Shown: in pieces, positions 1-12,600 of the stretch
How the letters are laid out: the number at the start of each line of letters is the position of its first letter
How positions within the stretch are numbered: the first letter of the stretch is position 1
From: Cephalotrichum gorgonifer
Taxonomy: Eukaryota > Ascomycota > Sordariomycetes > Microascales > Microascaceae
DNA: 64,000 nt
Assembly (NCBI GenBank): GCA_900312665.1
Contig: ONZQ02000001.1
Coordinates: 746,954-810,953 of the forward strand
Reading direction: 5' to 3'
Notes under the pieces: generated by a model
What the model was told of the DNA's origin: nothing
The model's input: the letters and a program-made list of their open reading frames with translations, nothing else
The model's database searches: none
Made by a program: the position numbers and the translations under genes

Positions 1-2367
1 GATTACATGCAGGAGGTGGATAGATCCATCCAAAATCGCACGGATCGCAGTCTTCGCACGCGAGGAGGGAAGCAGCTGTGACGGGAGCTTATGTTCCCCC
101 GCCCAGACTCGACCGGGCCACGGCAAAGCGCGTATCGGGGCGATGTCCGTGTGTGTGTTCGTGTGTGTGTGTGTGTAGGAGCCGGCAGGACCTGCTCAAC
201 CGTAGAGCAATTCTTTCATAATATACTCGTAATATTACAAGGTCGGTACATTGACAAGAAGTTTCGAGGACTGGAGCGTTAGCCAGTCGGCAGCCAGCTG
301 AACGAACAGTCGAGGTTCGTTCCCGCGTTGGGGTACATCAATGCCACCACGGCAGCCAAATGCATGCAGCTCGACGTCGGCTTGATCCAGTAAGATGGCA
401 ATACGGCGTTCACCAACTCTTTTGCAGAGTGAAAAGCAGGCGGATTGGTTCAAAAACGCCCGCGTCCGGAAGATAAATGAAGCAGAGCCACTTCTCAGCC
501 CCCAAGCCATTATTTCCCTATCTCGGGCCTCTTTTATTCCCCGTCCAATGCTGGTGATACGGTGGAGGTATCATGAGGTTTGAAGTTTGATGCCGCCGTC
601 CAACTCGGGGGATATTGCGTAACAGGAACGGGGCCCGCAACCTGACAGCTCCATAATAGCTCCATAATAAATACCTTAGTAATAGTAGCTCAGCGACCGG
701 GAGCTCCCTAAGTCCCCCCTCCCCGCCTCATACCAGTAAGACGGCGTAGCGTCGTAGCTAGCGCCGGAAGTCACTTGTACGCTGCAAAAGTGGCAGCCGC
801 TTGCGTACAAGTATTACTTTTTTGGCCGAGATCCAAACGGCCGCGGCACAACGGCCAAGTTGAAAATTACATCCAGATTCTGCAGAGACAGGAAATTACT
901 GAACCAATTCCGTAATAGCACGTTCGGTCAAGCAGACACCGAGAAGGAACAATGAACAAAAGAGATAAAGGGGGAGAGGCGTTGGGAGGTTTCGTTCGCA
1001 GTAGAAGAATAGTACGCGTAATCCAGACAAGGGATCCTATTATTCTGTCTCTCCCCTCTCGGAAGATAGGAGCCGAAGAGGGAAAAATACGGAAAACTGA
1101 ACAAAAACGAAACTCTCCACCAAATTTCTGACCTGTCAATTGTCATCACTGCACCATGACCATGTGGCGCCCGCCCCCCAGTTTCTGGGACCAAGTCACC
1201 GAGTGATCCGTGCTTTCCTCGCGCTAACAGACGTTCATACCCACCCGCCCACCACCCCTATGTTTTCCATGATCGCATATTACTTTTACACCAAAGTGAG
1301 ATCGTCAGAAAAAGTACCATGGTACAAAGCTGGCAGATCGTGCTGTTCTAGGTGCTCGAAGTGGTTACTTTACGAGCCTTGCTGTTATTACGGTGCTGAC
1401 CAGGAGTTGAACTATGTAACATTGTCTAAGCACACACGCGCGCGCACACAACACGAAGTCCTCGTAAGGTATTATAAACCAAATGGATCCCGATCCTTCT
1501 TGGGCGAACCAACCCCATGAACTCCCTACCAGACAACGAACGACCCCTTGACTTCTCCAAGTGTCCCAAGCGCTTGAAGATCATATTATCGGCCCCCGGC
1601 CATTTTCGTTTTCGTTTTCGTTTCGTTTCGTTCCCCTACCATCGTACCGCCAAGCGAACCCCTTTTTTTGTGTATCAACATTTCGTCACCTGCACTTACT
1701 TACCTGGCTATAGCGTTACTCTGTCCAAATCATATTCGTACAAACATGGTTACGGTGTGTCGTGCCAACGAATCTTACAAAGATCGGGGACGATCGGACC
1801 CACCCCAGACGTCTTTCTAGCCGAGAAGTTTGCCCACCATACTGCCCATTAGCAGAGAGATCGGGGTATTATTACGTCCTCGGCCTAGCGCGCGTGAGGA
1901 AAGGAATGATCAACTTCGCGGGGCGGACAGTTTTTTTTCCCGTTGTTTGCGTAAGGGGCTAACTCGCTCCACATCAAAGCTCCCCCTTCGGAGGCTCGTA
2001 TAAGTCCCGAAGTTTCGCAGCGCTTTTTTGTTTTTCTCTGGTTTGATATCGTAAAAGCAATGGACATCACAGTGTCTTCTCCATGACTTCGCACCACCAG
2101 GACGTAGTAAAAATGGTTGCTGAGTATTCTTCACTGGCTGTTCCAGCTACCTTTTGCCATGCAATGAATGATCCATGAGGTCCTCTCTTCATCAAGCGGA
2201 TAACTATGCCTCCGTCCTCTCCCCATCCTCCGCGCCAAAAAAAAAATGCTTAAATAGTGGATCCACCTCAATGGCATCCAGCTTAAGCCATAGCTCGTAG
2301 CAAGTTAAATGCGACCGAACTCCATCTGTTTGTACATGCAACTAAGACGAATCCCCCCTCTCTCCCT
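1..2367. other. Intergenic spacer without a recognisable gene
   Basis: No open reading frame here has fungal coding character or a recognisable domain. The stretch holds simple-sequence tracts: a GT-rich microsatellite at about 148-177, a mixed CA/CG tract near 1430-1452 and a run of TTTTCG units at about 1603-1634. It probably contains the 3' flank of the RTC4-like gene at its right end. I see no RNA gene or transposon end. Confidence 0.6.
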
Positions 2368-4756
2368 TTAAAACACGTCCTCGTCGTCTTCATTCACAGT
2401 ATCCCCGAGATCCTCACACAGAAGATCTCCAACCCACGTGCTCTCCTGTAATACATCCCTCGCTTCCTCCGGCCCGACCTTCATGTCCTCCATCACCAGC
2501 TTCACCGCCAGCTCCGGGACCAGCACGGCCTGTACATAGAGCGAGTATCCCCTCGCGGACAGCAGCTCGTTCTCCACTGCCTTCTTCCTCATCAGCACCG
2601 AGAACATCTCGAATATCCCCTCCTGCATGGCCCGGAAGCCCTTGGGGCCGTAGTACCCGGGCGAGTTGTCAAAGTCCGCCCTCGTGAGGTTCCGCTTCCC
2701 CCCGGCCTTGATATCCCGCGCTAGGTTGTCCCCGTAGTGGCACCGGTTCCCCATCAGGATCCCCTCGAGATAGTCGTGGTGCGACAGGATCCGCGCGCCG
2801 ACGCGCGACCAGTCGATGTCGGGGTAGCTCTTCGCCTTCCACTCCGCGCGCGCCTCGTCCCTCTTGTGCTCGGCGCAGAGGCGGTGCTGCGTGTGGATAG
2901 CCATGTAGCCGTCCCTAGAGTACTTTTGAAGGAGGTCGTGGCTTATGACCCGGTCGCAGTTGGGACATCGCGCCTCGGACTCCTTCTGGTCCGCGAAGTC
3001 ATCGGAGGAGAGCTCCGAGAGAGAGTCGGCGACTTCAAAGGACGTGTCGATCGGGGCACGGGTAGTTGGTGGCTTCTTGTTTCCATCAGCCGTCCTCTTC
3101 CGGGTCGTCTTGGCCGCTCCGTCGAGGGCGGTTTTAAGCGAGGGCTTCCGACGCCTCGATTCCGTGCTCGAGTCATCATCCGAGCTTCCTAGTAATCTAG
3201 TGTCGAGACTCGCCACCGCTACAGGGACAGGGGGCGAAAGCGAGACGCGCCGCAGGGTTCGTGTGGGCATTTGGGGAGACGAGTCACCCGCAGCCCCCGC
3301 AGGGATCTTGAGCGAGGAGCGGTGTCCAGGTTCCCCCTTCAGGCTAGCAAGAATTTCTTCGGGAAGCTTGAGCTTGGGGGGTGGCGTTGGCTCCCGCACG
3401 GGTTCTGCACGATGTGTCTCGTTAGTACATGGGTCTCGAGTGAGAGGTGCTTCCGCACGGTTGGAGTTAGTCCTTACCCTCGGCTTCCTTCTTGACTCGC
3501 TTATTGCGCGATCCGCGGGGCGGCGAGGAGGTCTCGGGCCTCTTCCTTTCCCCGACGTACTTCTTCTCGGGGTCCCGAAGCAGAGAATCTCCGCTAGAGG
3601 GACCAATGTCACCCGGCCCTTTCGCGTTTCGGCTTCTTTGAGAGGAGGTTTGGTTTGACGAGGACGGCTTGGACTCCTGCGAGCTCCGAGCTGAGCCGCC
3701 GTAGGTCTTTTGACTCTTGGGATACTGGGATTTCGAGAGTCTAGACGAGCCAGAATACATCGCCTTTGGGAAGAGTCCCGCTTCGAAGCTCTTTTTGAAC
3801 AAAGTCGGCATTATATCTGCTCGATCTGATGACCCCTCTTCTTCGCCGTCACTCTGTGGTGTAGCCTCGGGTTGCTTCCTCTTGGAATCTTTCCTCTTGG
3901 GTTCAGCCACCACCTCCGGTTTGGCTTCTCCACCCGAGTCGTCCTCGCCCGAGCTAATGGGAGGAGCGAAAACGTCGACATCGCTTTTCGGCGAGGGGTT
4001 CTTCTTTCTGGTTACAGCTGCTTTGGGAGATACCTTCCTCTTGAGACCTTTCTTCTTTGGCTCGGCCACCGTGTCCGATTTGAATTCACCACCCCAGTCT
4101 TCCTCGTCTGAGCTAATTGGGGGTGCTAAAACGTCAACCTCCCTTCTCGGTGCGCTGCTCTTCTTTCCGACTTCTGCTGCCTTTAGCTGGCGGCTCTTAG
4201 GGCCCTTCTTCTTGGTCTCGGTCACAGGATCTGGGCTGGATTCTCCGTCCGAATCTTCTTCATCAGAGCTGGCTGGGTGTGCTGAAGCATCGTGACCCCT
4301 TTTCGATGCGCGGCTGCTCTTCTTTTGGGCTTCAGTTGCTTTGGATTCCTCCCCCTTGCGGCCTTTCTTCTTGGTCTCGGTCACAGACTTTAGTTTGACC
4401 TCTTCGCCCGGGTTTTCTTCACCCGAGCTCGCTGGGGGTTCGGAAACATCGGATCCCTTTTCCGGCGTGCGGCTGCTCTTCTTTTCGGCTTCAGTTGCCT
4501 TTGGTTCCTCCCTCTCGAGGCCATTCTTCTTAGCCTCGGTCACCGATTCTGGCTTGAGCTCTCCACCCGAGTTGCCCTCCTCATCCGAGCTAAATGGAGG
4601 AGCTGGAATGAGGACTTCCCTTTTCGGTGGGTTCTTCTTCTTTCCAACTTCGGTTGCGGGCTTGGCAGTGGTCGTCGTTGAACCTCCAATTGTTTTCAGG
4701 AGCCTGGGCAGTCGTTCATTCTTGCTCATTCCAGTCCTGGGGACGGAAGAGCGCAT
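2368..4756 (-). CDS. RTC4-like domain protein with charged tandem repeats
   Basis: Predicted 771-residue protein in two exons, 4756..3478 and 3404..2368. The 73-nt intron has a GTAAGG donor, a TACTAAC branch point and a CAG acceptor, and reading phase is kept exactly. The C-terminal part, about residues 573-765, starts with a CPNC pair and carries the blocks YPDIDW, YYGPKG and VLVPELAV that typify the Restriction of Telomere Capping 4 (RTC4) domain. In budding yeast Rtc4 is linked genetically to telomere-cap defects; its biochemistry is unknown. Upstream lie five imperfect repeats of about 53 residues that alternate an acidic SSDEE-like block with a basic KKK block, then a Ser/Gly-rich stretch. 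An in-frame stop precedes codon 4816, so initiation is at ATG 4756 or 4729; the latter begins MSKNERLPRLLKTIGG, which looks like the conserved start. A nuclear, chromatin-associated role is inference from charge and domain. Confidence 0.85.
3856..4663 (-). repeat. Five ~159-bp imperfect tandem repeats inside the RTC4-like gene
   Basis: In the translated minus strand the SS(D/G)E(E/D) core recurs at spacings of 54, 53, 52 and 53 residues. Each unit has the order PPxSS-acidic, GGE/GE, V(T/A)E(T/P/A)KKKG, K(A/E)xEx(G/E)KKS. The copies have diverged, so this is an old internal duplication rather than a fresh microsatellite. The unit length is a multiple of three, which keeps the frame open. Confidence 0.85.
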
Positions 4757-5714
4757 TCTGGCGAGGTGCCTCCCACTGATGGAGGGTCTCTGGAGAGGGT
4801 TTTCGGACCAGTTCACTTATCTGAACCAATTCTGGATCAACTAGTTCAGGACTGATCCAGAATTGCACTTGCGAGTTGAATGGTAATAACCTCGGCAAAC
4901 GTCCCCATGCAGTCTATGGCAAACGCAGCGTCGTAGATCGGTGACGACAGCTGTGACGCTGACGACGACGATGACAATGATGAACTGGTGTATTCAAACG
5001 ACGTTGGTGATTGGTGTGAACAACAGCAAGTGGTGCATCATGTCGATTTGACGGGTAGTGCAGGGCAAATCTCCTCTTGACATTCCGATGGCCGTGCTGC
5101 GTAGATCCCGTGTCGTGTTAGTATCCACCAAATCTCGTGAACACGAAGCACAACTTCAGGGACCAGTCGCGCTGGTAGTCAGTTGGTGATGGGTGGTGGG
5201 TCCGGGCTCAACCAGGGATTCCAGGGCAACAACAGCTGGAATGCCTGCCAACTATACTGCGTTCCTCTAGATCCCGTCACGTGATATCGCGTCCCATTAC
5301 AGCGCGCCTGGAGCTCCCTCCGATTCCACGCGATGCAAACTCATTCCCCCATCACCACTCCTTTTGCATCGGCTTGGCCGCCTCGGGGGAATTTCAGTGT
5401 TTATCCTCCCATTTCGGCTCCTGAGACATAAATAAATTTTCGGTCATGCGACCCGCGTGCCATCGCTAGCCCACTCACTCAACCGCCATGGACATGGCAT
5501 GCGAGACTTCTAATATAGACTAGAACTTGATATATCATCATGAGAGCTGACTGGCACGATGTTGAGAGGCGGTTGGAAAGCCGCAGCTATTTCACCTGAT
5601 TCAAGCTACATGGTTTGATATCCAAATCCCCCCTGGGGACACCACTCCCAGGATTCCTCCACAGGAAATATGTCCAAACCTAGCCTAACTACCGGGAGGG
5701 TCGTCACCCAAGAT
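4757..5714. other. Intergenic region between two minus-strand genes
   Basis: This spacer contains the promoter and 5' leader of the RTC4-like gene at the left and the 3' flank of the aldo/keto reductase gene at the right. No open frame with coding character is visible. A GACGACGACGATGAC-like stretch near 4955-4980 is simple sequence. Confidence 0.5.
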
Positions 5715-7258
5715 TCAAGACGAAGTTTTGTCCCATGGTGCTGTATTTCCTGTGGGCTGATCATCTTCCTCATCAAAGATGTCGAAACCGAGATGGGCAC
5801 TGGGATCTAGGAACCGAATCGGGCCGCCCCTATCTACAGAAATTTTGTCGACAATCTCGAAGACGTCTTCGGGGAGTCTCTTGAGGTCTAGATTTTGTCG
5901 CATGTGGGCTTCCGTTACAGACTTGGGAATTACTGGGACGCCTCTTTGCACTGACCAAGCGAGACAAACCTGATGAGCTTGTTAGATCAAGTCATGGGAA
6001 CACGGGAGCCGCCTCATGTTGAGCATACCTGCGCCGGAGTCATTCCTAGCTGTTGTGCCACAGCTTTAATCTATAAACCGATTAGTACGATGTTTGTTTT
6101 ACGGTAAAACGACAGAGAATTGCATCAGCAGTCTCACCTGTGGGTGTTCTGTTGGAAACGGCTCATCAGGGTGAGCCCGAACAACAGGGACCGGTCTTCC
6201 GCCAAGTGGCTGGTGGGCTATGAGGATTATTCCATTGTCGCGGCAAAGTGATAGTAGTTCCGTCTGAGGGAAGAACCTAGAAGAAACGTTAATGATAGTA
6301 CTTGTATAGCTTGTTTGCGTGGGGGGAAATCATACGGATGATGTTCAACTTGGTTGACGGCTGGAATGATTCTAGCTTCGCTGAGAATACGCCTCGTCTT
6401 GAGCATGTTGAAGTTGGACAGCCCTTAAGAAATGGTGTTAATAGCTAAGTTATTAAAGAAGCACAGGACCGCATGTATAGTTACCAATAGAACGGGCCTT
6501 TCCAGAATCAACAAGCTTCTCCATAGCAGCCCATGTCTCCGGGTACCGACGTGACAGGTCGTAGTCTATCACCGGCTGACATTTTCGGAGTCAGCAAATG
6601 GATGTCTAATATAACTCTAGCTTGCGGCTGATGATGGGGAAATGGCACCTTCCCGTTTCCGCTTGGGTGTCTGATAGTGTTATTATTCTCGCCAGCCTTG
6701 TAGGCATGAGGAACTGCCTGACGTCAGCGACATGACATGCGGGATCACGGCCGCAGCGGAAATGCGCCTGTCCACTCCGGACGTACAATGCATGAGATAC
6801 AAATCAACTTGGATGGCCATTAGCATTGACTTGCCACCCAGGATGTCCTTGGGGGCGGAGACAAACCATAATCTAGCTGGAGATCTCTCAAGGACTGGTC
6901 GAGCGCCTTTTCAACATCAGCCGGCTCGTGCCAGGTCTGAGCACTAACACAAGAATTAAATTCAGCAACATGAACCACGTGGGCGGACGGCGGTTCTACT
7001 ACTCGTAGTAGTTTCTTACAGTTTACTAGTCACGAAAAGGTTTTCTCTAGCGATTCCGCTCTCTTTGAGTGCCTCTCCTATCTCCTTCTCGTTGCCATAA
7101 GCCCTAGCCGCGTCGATATGTCGGTACCCAAGCCGGAGGGCAAGTCCGACGGCATCTTTGACGGCCGCGTTGCCGTTGTCGCCCTGGAAGGTTCCGAGCC
7201 CAACGGATGGGATTGTATGCCCATTATTGAGAGTGAAGTAAGTTGGAAGCGCCATCAT
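5715..7258 (-). CDS. Aldo/keto reductase, nine exons
   Basis: Predicted 338-residue NADPH-dependent oxidoreductase of the aldo/keto reductase (AKR) superfamily, TIM-barrel fold, probably cytosolic. Exons: 7258..7020, 6943..6867, 6807..6787, 6713..6649, 6575..6485, 6423..6336, 6276..6138, 6070..6029, 5969..5715. All joins keep phase, and the assembled length fits the family. The catalytic tetrad is complete: Asp49 (in HIDAARAY), Tyr54, Lys79 (VTSK) and His112 (LYLMHFPHAY). Further family blocks follow: ETWAAMEKLVDSGKARSIG, GLSNF, NQVEHHPFFPQ and the cofactor-side IPKSV. The sequence around LMHFPHAY and GKPVIDYDLS resembles fungal glycerol/xylose-type AKRs, so small aldehydes or sugars are likely substrates; exact specificity cannot be read. 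Initiation is at ATG 7258 or 7255; frames upstream of this use only TTG/CTG. One exon is just 21 nt. The donor at 6648 (GTGCCA) is weak, and that join is the least certain. The gene is transcribed away from the ketosamine kinase gene. Confidence 0.88.
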
Positions 7259-7694
7259 CAGCAGCAATGTTTTTTGTATAGGTTTAAGGCGGACTTGGAC
7301 TAGGGCGACTCAAAACGAGGGGGTTGTGGTACTACTTTGTAAGTCTAAGCTGCGGGCGGAGAACAAGGCCCCGCCCGAAACATGCCGAGCGTTTCTGGCC
7401 TTGATTCGGGTGTGATGAGATGTGTCGGGTTGCAGCGAGGAGGCCGGCTGCAGGGTTGAGCGGCAAATGAGGGGTTGCCGACCAATCTTACTATTTATGG
7501 GCGCTTCGCGCAGAGAACGAGTAATACGGGATCGCTGAACAAGCGCCGGCATCCATCTAAGTAGATGTCTTTAAAACCGGCTGTCGCCCACTGTTTCAAC
7601 GATATCCAGAAACCCAAGAATCGTGTCTGGTCTGTATTTCAATCTTGCAAGCTCATCCGATCTAAAGAAAGACAGCCCTCGCCGTGTTGTGAAG
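7259..7694. promoter_or_regulatory. Shared divergent promoter region
   Basis: The 436 bases between the divergent start codons of the aldo/keto reductase (minus) and the ketosamine-3-kinase-like gene (plus) must hold both promoters and 5' leaders. No other gene fits. I could not pick out a confident TATA box or transcription-factor site by eye. The assignment as a bidirectional promoter follows from geometry only. Confidence 0.6.
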
Positions 7695-9159
7695 ATGTTC
7701 CCAAATGAATTACATGTGTTGGATGATGGACAGCTTGACGGGAATGTCCTTGAAGGTCAGTAGCATCTAACATGTACCAGGCTGCCCCGCAATCGGAGGT
7801 CTGGAAGCGTTACTGATTATACTCTTAGCCCTGCCCGATGTCGAGACCGTCCTAAGCGTCCAACAGCATGGCGCCTCCGCCTGGGCGAAGACCTTTTGTA
7901 TAACAACTCTACAGCGAGATGGAGAGGAGCAAAGGTACTTCATGAAGGTCCGTCTCGCCGAGGAGCCAGTGTCAATTCCGAGCACAAGGTCAAGTTCAAG
8001 TGGAACGACATATGCTGAGCGGGGGTCATAGGTATCCGTCGGCCATCATGGCAGGGAAGCATTGAAGGGAGAATTCACCTCCACATCGACCATCCACTCC
8101 ATCACGCCCAACTTTTGTCCCAAGCCCATTGCCTGTGGCACCTTCCGGAGCGACGCCGATACGCACTTTTACCTGTGCAACTTCTACGACTTCATCGAAG
8201 GGGGGCTCCCCGATCCCGACTCGTTCTGCAAGCAGCTGGCCACTCTCCATTCCCATGAGTCTCCGAACGGGAAGTTCGGCTTCGAGTGCGTGACGTACAA
8301 TGGCAACTTGCCCCAGGACAACACGTGGTTCGATAGCTGGGAGGAGTTCTTCGCCAACGGTCTTCGCCACATCCTAAGGCTTCGGGAAGAGAGGGCCGGC
8401 CCCAACTCGGAGCTTGACGCCGTCCTCCCGCCACTCTTCGAGACTGTCATTCCGAGGCTTCTTCGGCCGCTAGAGAGCAATGGCAGGAAGGTAAAGCCGT
8501 CTCTCGTGCACGGAGACTTATGGTGCGGCAACGCTAGCATCGTCGACGAGGACACCGAAGAAGGCATTGTCTACGACCCAGCTAGTTTCTGGGCTCACAA
8601 CGAGTGTATGATATGATTTCAGTTCCCCATTCCCTTCGAAGCGAAAAGGTACAAATAGCTAACAGGTTCTGGACTTTTCCCGCAGATGAGCTGGGGAATT
8701 GGCGTCCTGAGCGAAACAAATTCACCCAGGCGTATTTCAGGGCCTACCACTCACACATCGTCAAATCGGAGCCCGTTGAGGATTATGATGACCGAAATGC
8801 GCTGTATGCTCTGTAGGTGGCTCTCCGCAACTTCGCCATGAAGAGGATTTCTCACTAACATGACTTTTTCAGGCGATTCAACCTCCACGCCGCGACTTTG
8901 TTCCCCGACCAAGACTCGTTCGTTCAGATGTAAGAGACCGTCGAGCAATCGAAATGCATGGCAGAGTGAGTACTCGCGCTGACAGCAAAGCAGGGCAATT
9001 GAAGAGATTAAGCGCCTCAATGAGCGGTTCGCAGGAGGAGACAGTCCGGCGCTTGAGGAGCAGTGGGCACAGTGGGGGGAGAGGAACGTCGAGGCCATGG
9101 GCCATCCTTATGCCCAGGCTCCGCTGGGTATGCCGCCGATTATCGCGGGACATTCGTAG
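7695..9159 (+). CDS. Ketosamine-3-kinase / fructosamine kinase family protein
   Basis: Predicted 373-residue protein, six exons: 7695..7755, 7829..7988, 8055..8605, 8686..8812, 8873..8929, 8994..9159. Introns are 60-80 nt and several have a plain CTAAC branch point; all phases close. The fold is that of aminoglycoside phosphotransferase-like kinases. The Brenner motif VHGDLWCGN (residues about 225-233) gives the catalytic Asp228, and the metal-binding DPA motif (Asp248) is followed by SFWAHNEYELG, as in the fructosamine-kinase family. Characterised members phosphorylate the 3-hydroxyl of fructosamines or ribulosamines on glycated proteins, which destabilises the adduct and repairs glycation. 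Fungal members are less well studied, so substrate is inference. The sequence after YFMKV is the least certain join (GTCAAG donor at 7989). The divergent neighbour is an aldo/keto reductase, which would fit carbonyl-damage handling. Confidence 0.85.
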
Positions 9160-9638
9160 GTTGGCTTGTCTTGCATATGCATGCTGGTAGGATGTGACGT
9201 GACGAGATATTGCCAACTGCATCGAAATGGCACCCGAACACAGGTCAATCATTACAGGTAATGAATGTTATGTATATGTAGTATTAGTTAGGGGAGAGCT
9301 ATTTCTTTTTGGGACCTGAAACACATGTTGCTTCTATTTGTATACATTTAAGCGCCGAGGTGCAGTCCAGCACACCCATACTCTCATCCTATTGCAACCA
9401 TGTAACCCATCCATCTATTAACTATCTCCCTCGACTGTTACAGCGTCTGGGACACGTACAAGTACGTGAGTATGCACCCCTGTATACTGTGCCGCGGCAA
9501 CAGCCTGACAGGGATTGTTCATCGCCTCTCAAAAGTCAATCAAATCAGCCAGAGCGGGGGAAAAGGAATGGATCGTGATGCTAAATCTCAGGAGTGAAGC
9601 TCACAGTCGAACGAAGCGTAGAAACCTTCGTCGCTAGC
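9160..9638. other. Intergenic region upstream of the NLR gene
   Basis: This contains the 3' flank of the kinase gene and the promoter of the NLR gene. A palindrome-like CGTACAAGTACG lies at about 9455-9466, one of many such motifs in spacers of this window. No coding frame is convincing. Confidence 0.5.
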
Positions 9639-12600
9639 ATGGACCAGGTAGGTTGCTATGATAAAGCAGTTAGTTATGGTGTCGTAATATGTTGTTCATC
9701 AGCTAACCAGCATCTTCCCTGAAACCCTTATAGCAACACATGAAGCGGTCCATTACTGGCTTTTTAGCTCGATCGGATCGATCCTCCCTTGCGCGGGCCG
9801 ACTCGACCTCTAGCGACATCTCCGGGCTCTCCCTCTCCGAGAGCGAGAAGGGCGACCTTGGACTGACTACCCTGTATGCTCCAGTCAACGGATCAGCCGC
9901 AGACGCCGATATCATCTTCATCCACGGGCTCGGGGGCGGCAGCCGCAAGACGTGGTCCTACTCAAAAGACGAGCATCATTACTGGCCGCAATCGTGGCTC
10001 CCGTCCGACCCCGACTTCGAGAATGTGCGGATCCACGTCTTCGGCTACCCGGCCGACTGGACCGAGAGGCAGCAGAGCGCCCTGAACATCAATGACTTCG
10101 CCCAGTCTTTCTTAGGAGAGGTCAAGAACAGCCCGAGCATCCGTCGGGATGAGACCTCCATCGTCCTGGTCGGCCACAGCATGGGCGGGTGTGTCGCGAA
10201 GAAGGCGTATATCCTCGCACGCCAGGATCCCGCTTGTAGAAGTCTGGTGGATCGCATACACTCCATCTTCTTCCTTGGCACGCCGCATCGCGGGTCTGAT
10301 CTGGCAATCATCCTGGAGAATATGTTGACGGTCGCCTGGGGGCGGAAGCCATTCGTGAAGGACTTACTGCCCAACTCCAGCACCCTGACGGAGATCAACG
10401 ATGCGTTTCGGCACTACGCCCCCGACCTGAGGCTGTGGTCCTTTTACGAGACGCAGCCCGTGAAGACCAAGCTAATGAACAAGCTTGTCGTGGAGAAGAT
10501 GTCTTCTACCCTTGGGTATCCAAACGAGGAGATCGCCGCGATGAATGCCGACCACCGACACGTCTGCAAGTTCGAAAGCCCATCAGATTCTAACTATCGA
10601 CTCCTCCGAAATGCTCTGCACACAGCGCTGGATATGATAAGGGCATCATCTACTCAAGCAGGATCGGAACCGTTCCAGAGCCGAGAGGTCGAACAGCTCT
10701 CGGCTGGCGAAACTAGTGCCAAGCTGCTTTCATTTCTGGGTCTAGGTCAGGCTCTCGAGGACGACTTCACCACCCTTCACATTCTCAAAGAGCCTGGATC
10801 TTGCGAATGGTTTACTAAAAGGGAATCTTACGCGAGTTGGACAGATAGGACGGAATTCCACATACTGTGGCTCACCGGGAGGCCCGCGACTGGCAAGTCC
10901 ATATTGTCCAGTCATGTGGCGAACGAGCTGAGGACCTCGGGCTCCCTCTGCTCGCACTTCATCTTCAAGCACGGGAAGAGCAATAAGTCGACACTGAGCG
11001 ACTGCTTCCGCTCCCTCGCATACCAGATGGCCTTACAGGATGCATTTATCCGCGAAAGACTCCTGAAAATGGTAGAGGATACAGCTTCCTGGGACCGATC
11101 TGACGAGACCAGCATCTGGAGAAAGTTCTTTGTTGGATTCATATTCCAGTCGCCCATTCTATCGCAACACGCCTGGGTCATCGACGGAGTCGATGAGTGC
11201 TCCAACTTCAACACACTCTTCACAAAAAGGCTCCTCGCCGCTGTACCTCCCTCTCTGCGAGTCTTCTACACAAGTCGAGATTTGGAAGAGATTGGACGAG
11301 GTCTAGCAGCCCTTGGGCCGCGAATTCACGTACACGCACTCTCCGAACAAGATACTCTCGAGGACATGAGGCTCTTCCTTACCACGAAGCTCACGGAGCT
11401 AGACCGACTCGAGACAGACGAGGAGCGACATGCAATGTGCGAAAAGATACTGCACAAGTCGCGGGGCTCTTTTCTCTGGGTGCGACTCGTCTTACAGAAT
11501 TTCGAAACTGCATGGACTGAAGAGGCCATGGAGGTCGTTCTGCAAGATGTCCCGTCCGATCTGGGCGATGTCTACCACCGGATTCTACAGTCGATTGAGG
11601 CTGATCCCCACAAGAAGATGCTGGCCAAGTCCATACTCACCTGGGTTGTCCTCGCTTCCCGGCCCTTGTCTACCGACGAACTGCGCTGTGCCATCAAGAT
11701 GGATGTTGGCCAGACCGTGCAGAACATCGTCAGAGCAATCCCCAGTCTCTGTGGACAGCTAGTGTTCGTTGACCAGAGCAACAAGGTGCAAATCATACAC
11801 GAGACTGCGCGGGAATTTCTCTTGGGGAGAGATCTGGATTCAGACCTTGCGATCCCCAAGGCCCTGGCACACACTCGGCTGTCCCTGATTCTCGTCAGAT
11901 ATCTTTCAAGTAATGCGATGAAAGTCCAGTCTGCGACCGAGGCACCCAAGGGGCGCCCCAGGGGGTTCGCAAGCGCCAGGTCGGTCCCAGCTGCCGCTCC
12001 AGACCTTGGGTTGCTTGCGTACGCGGCATACTTCTTCTCGGACCACATATACCGCTGCACCTCGGAGGATGACCTTCTGATTGAAGAAATCTGCCTTCTC
12101 TTGAAAAGTCAGAACGTGCTGTCCTGGATTGAGCATATTGCTCGAGGTCAAGACCTGAGCCACCTTACACGGACCGCAACCAACCTCCGCGGGTACCTAT
12201 CCCGGAGAGTGAAGTACGTCTCGCCTACCGATCCTCAAGTCAACCTCGTCGATGGCTGGGTTGTCGATCTCATCCGTGTTGCTGCCAAATTCCGGTCACA
12301 GCTGCTCGCTTGTCCGTCCTCCATCCACTGTCTCATTCCTCCACTATGCCCCCCGCACTCCAACATCTCCAAGACATTCTCCACAGAAACTAGGCACTCT
12401 CCCCTCGTTGTCAAGAACCTCCCCAGTGGAAGTTGGGATGACTGCTTGATCCATATCGACTTCACCAAGGGCCAGGCCACCGCCGTGGCTCACGGAGATG
12501 AAGCGTTTGCCGTTGGACTCTCCACTGGTCGCGTGATTCTATATAATCCGGTCTCTCTGCAGCAGCTGCGAGAATTCTCTCACCCCGAGCGTGTTCGACT

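Noticed and set aside
395..583. Short plus-strand frame with WFKNARVRK, reminiscent of a homeodomain recognition helix
   Set aside because: Only one short string matches; the rest of a homeodomain is absent on either side and in other frames.
2945..3658. 237-codon plus-strand frame over the RTC4-like gene
   Set aside because: It crosses the predicted intron and both exons of the opposite strand and has no family features.
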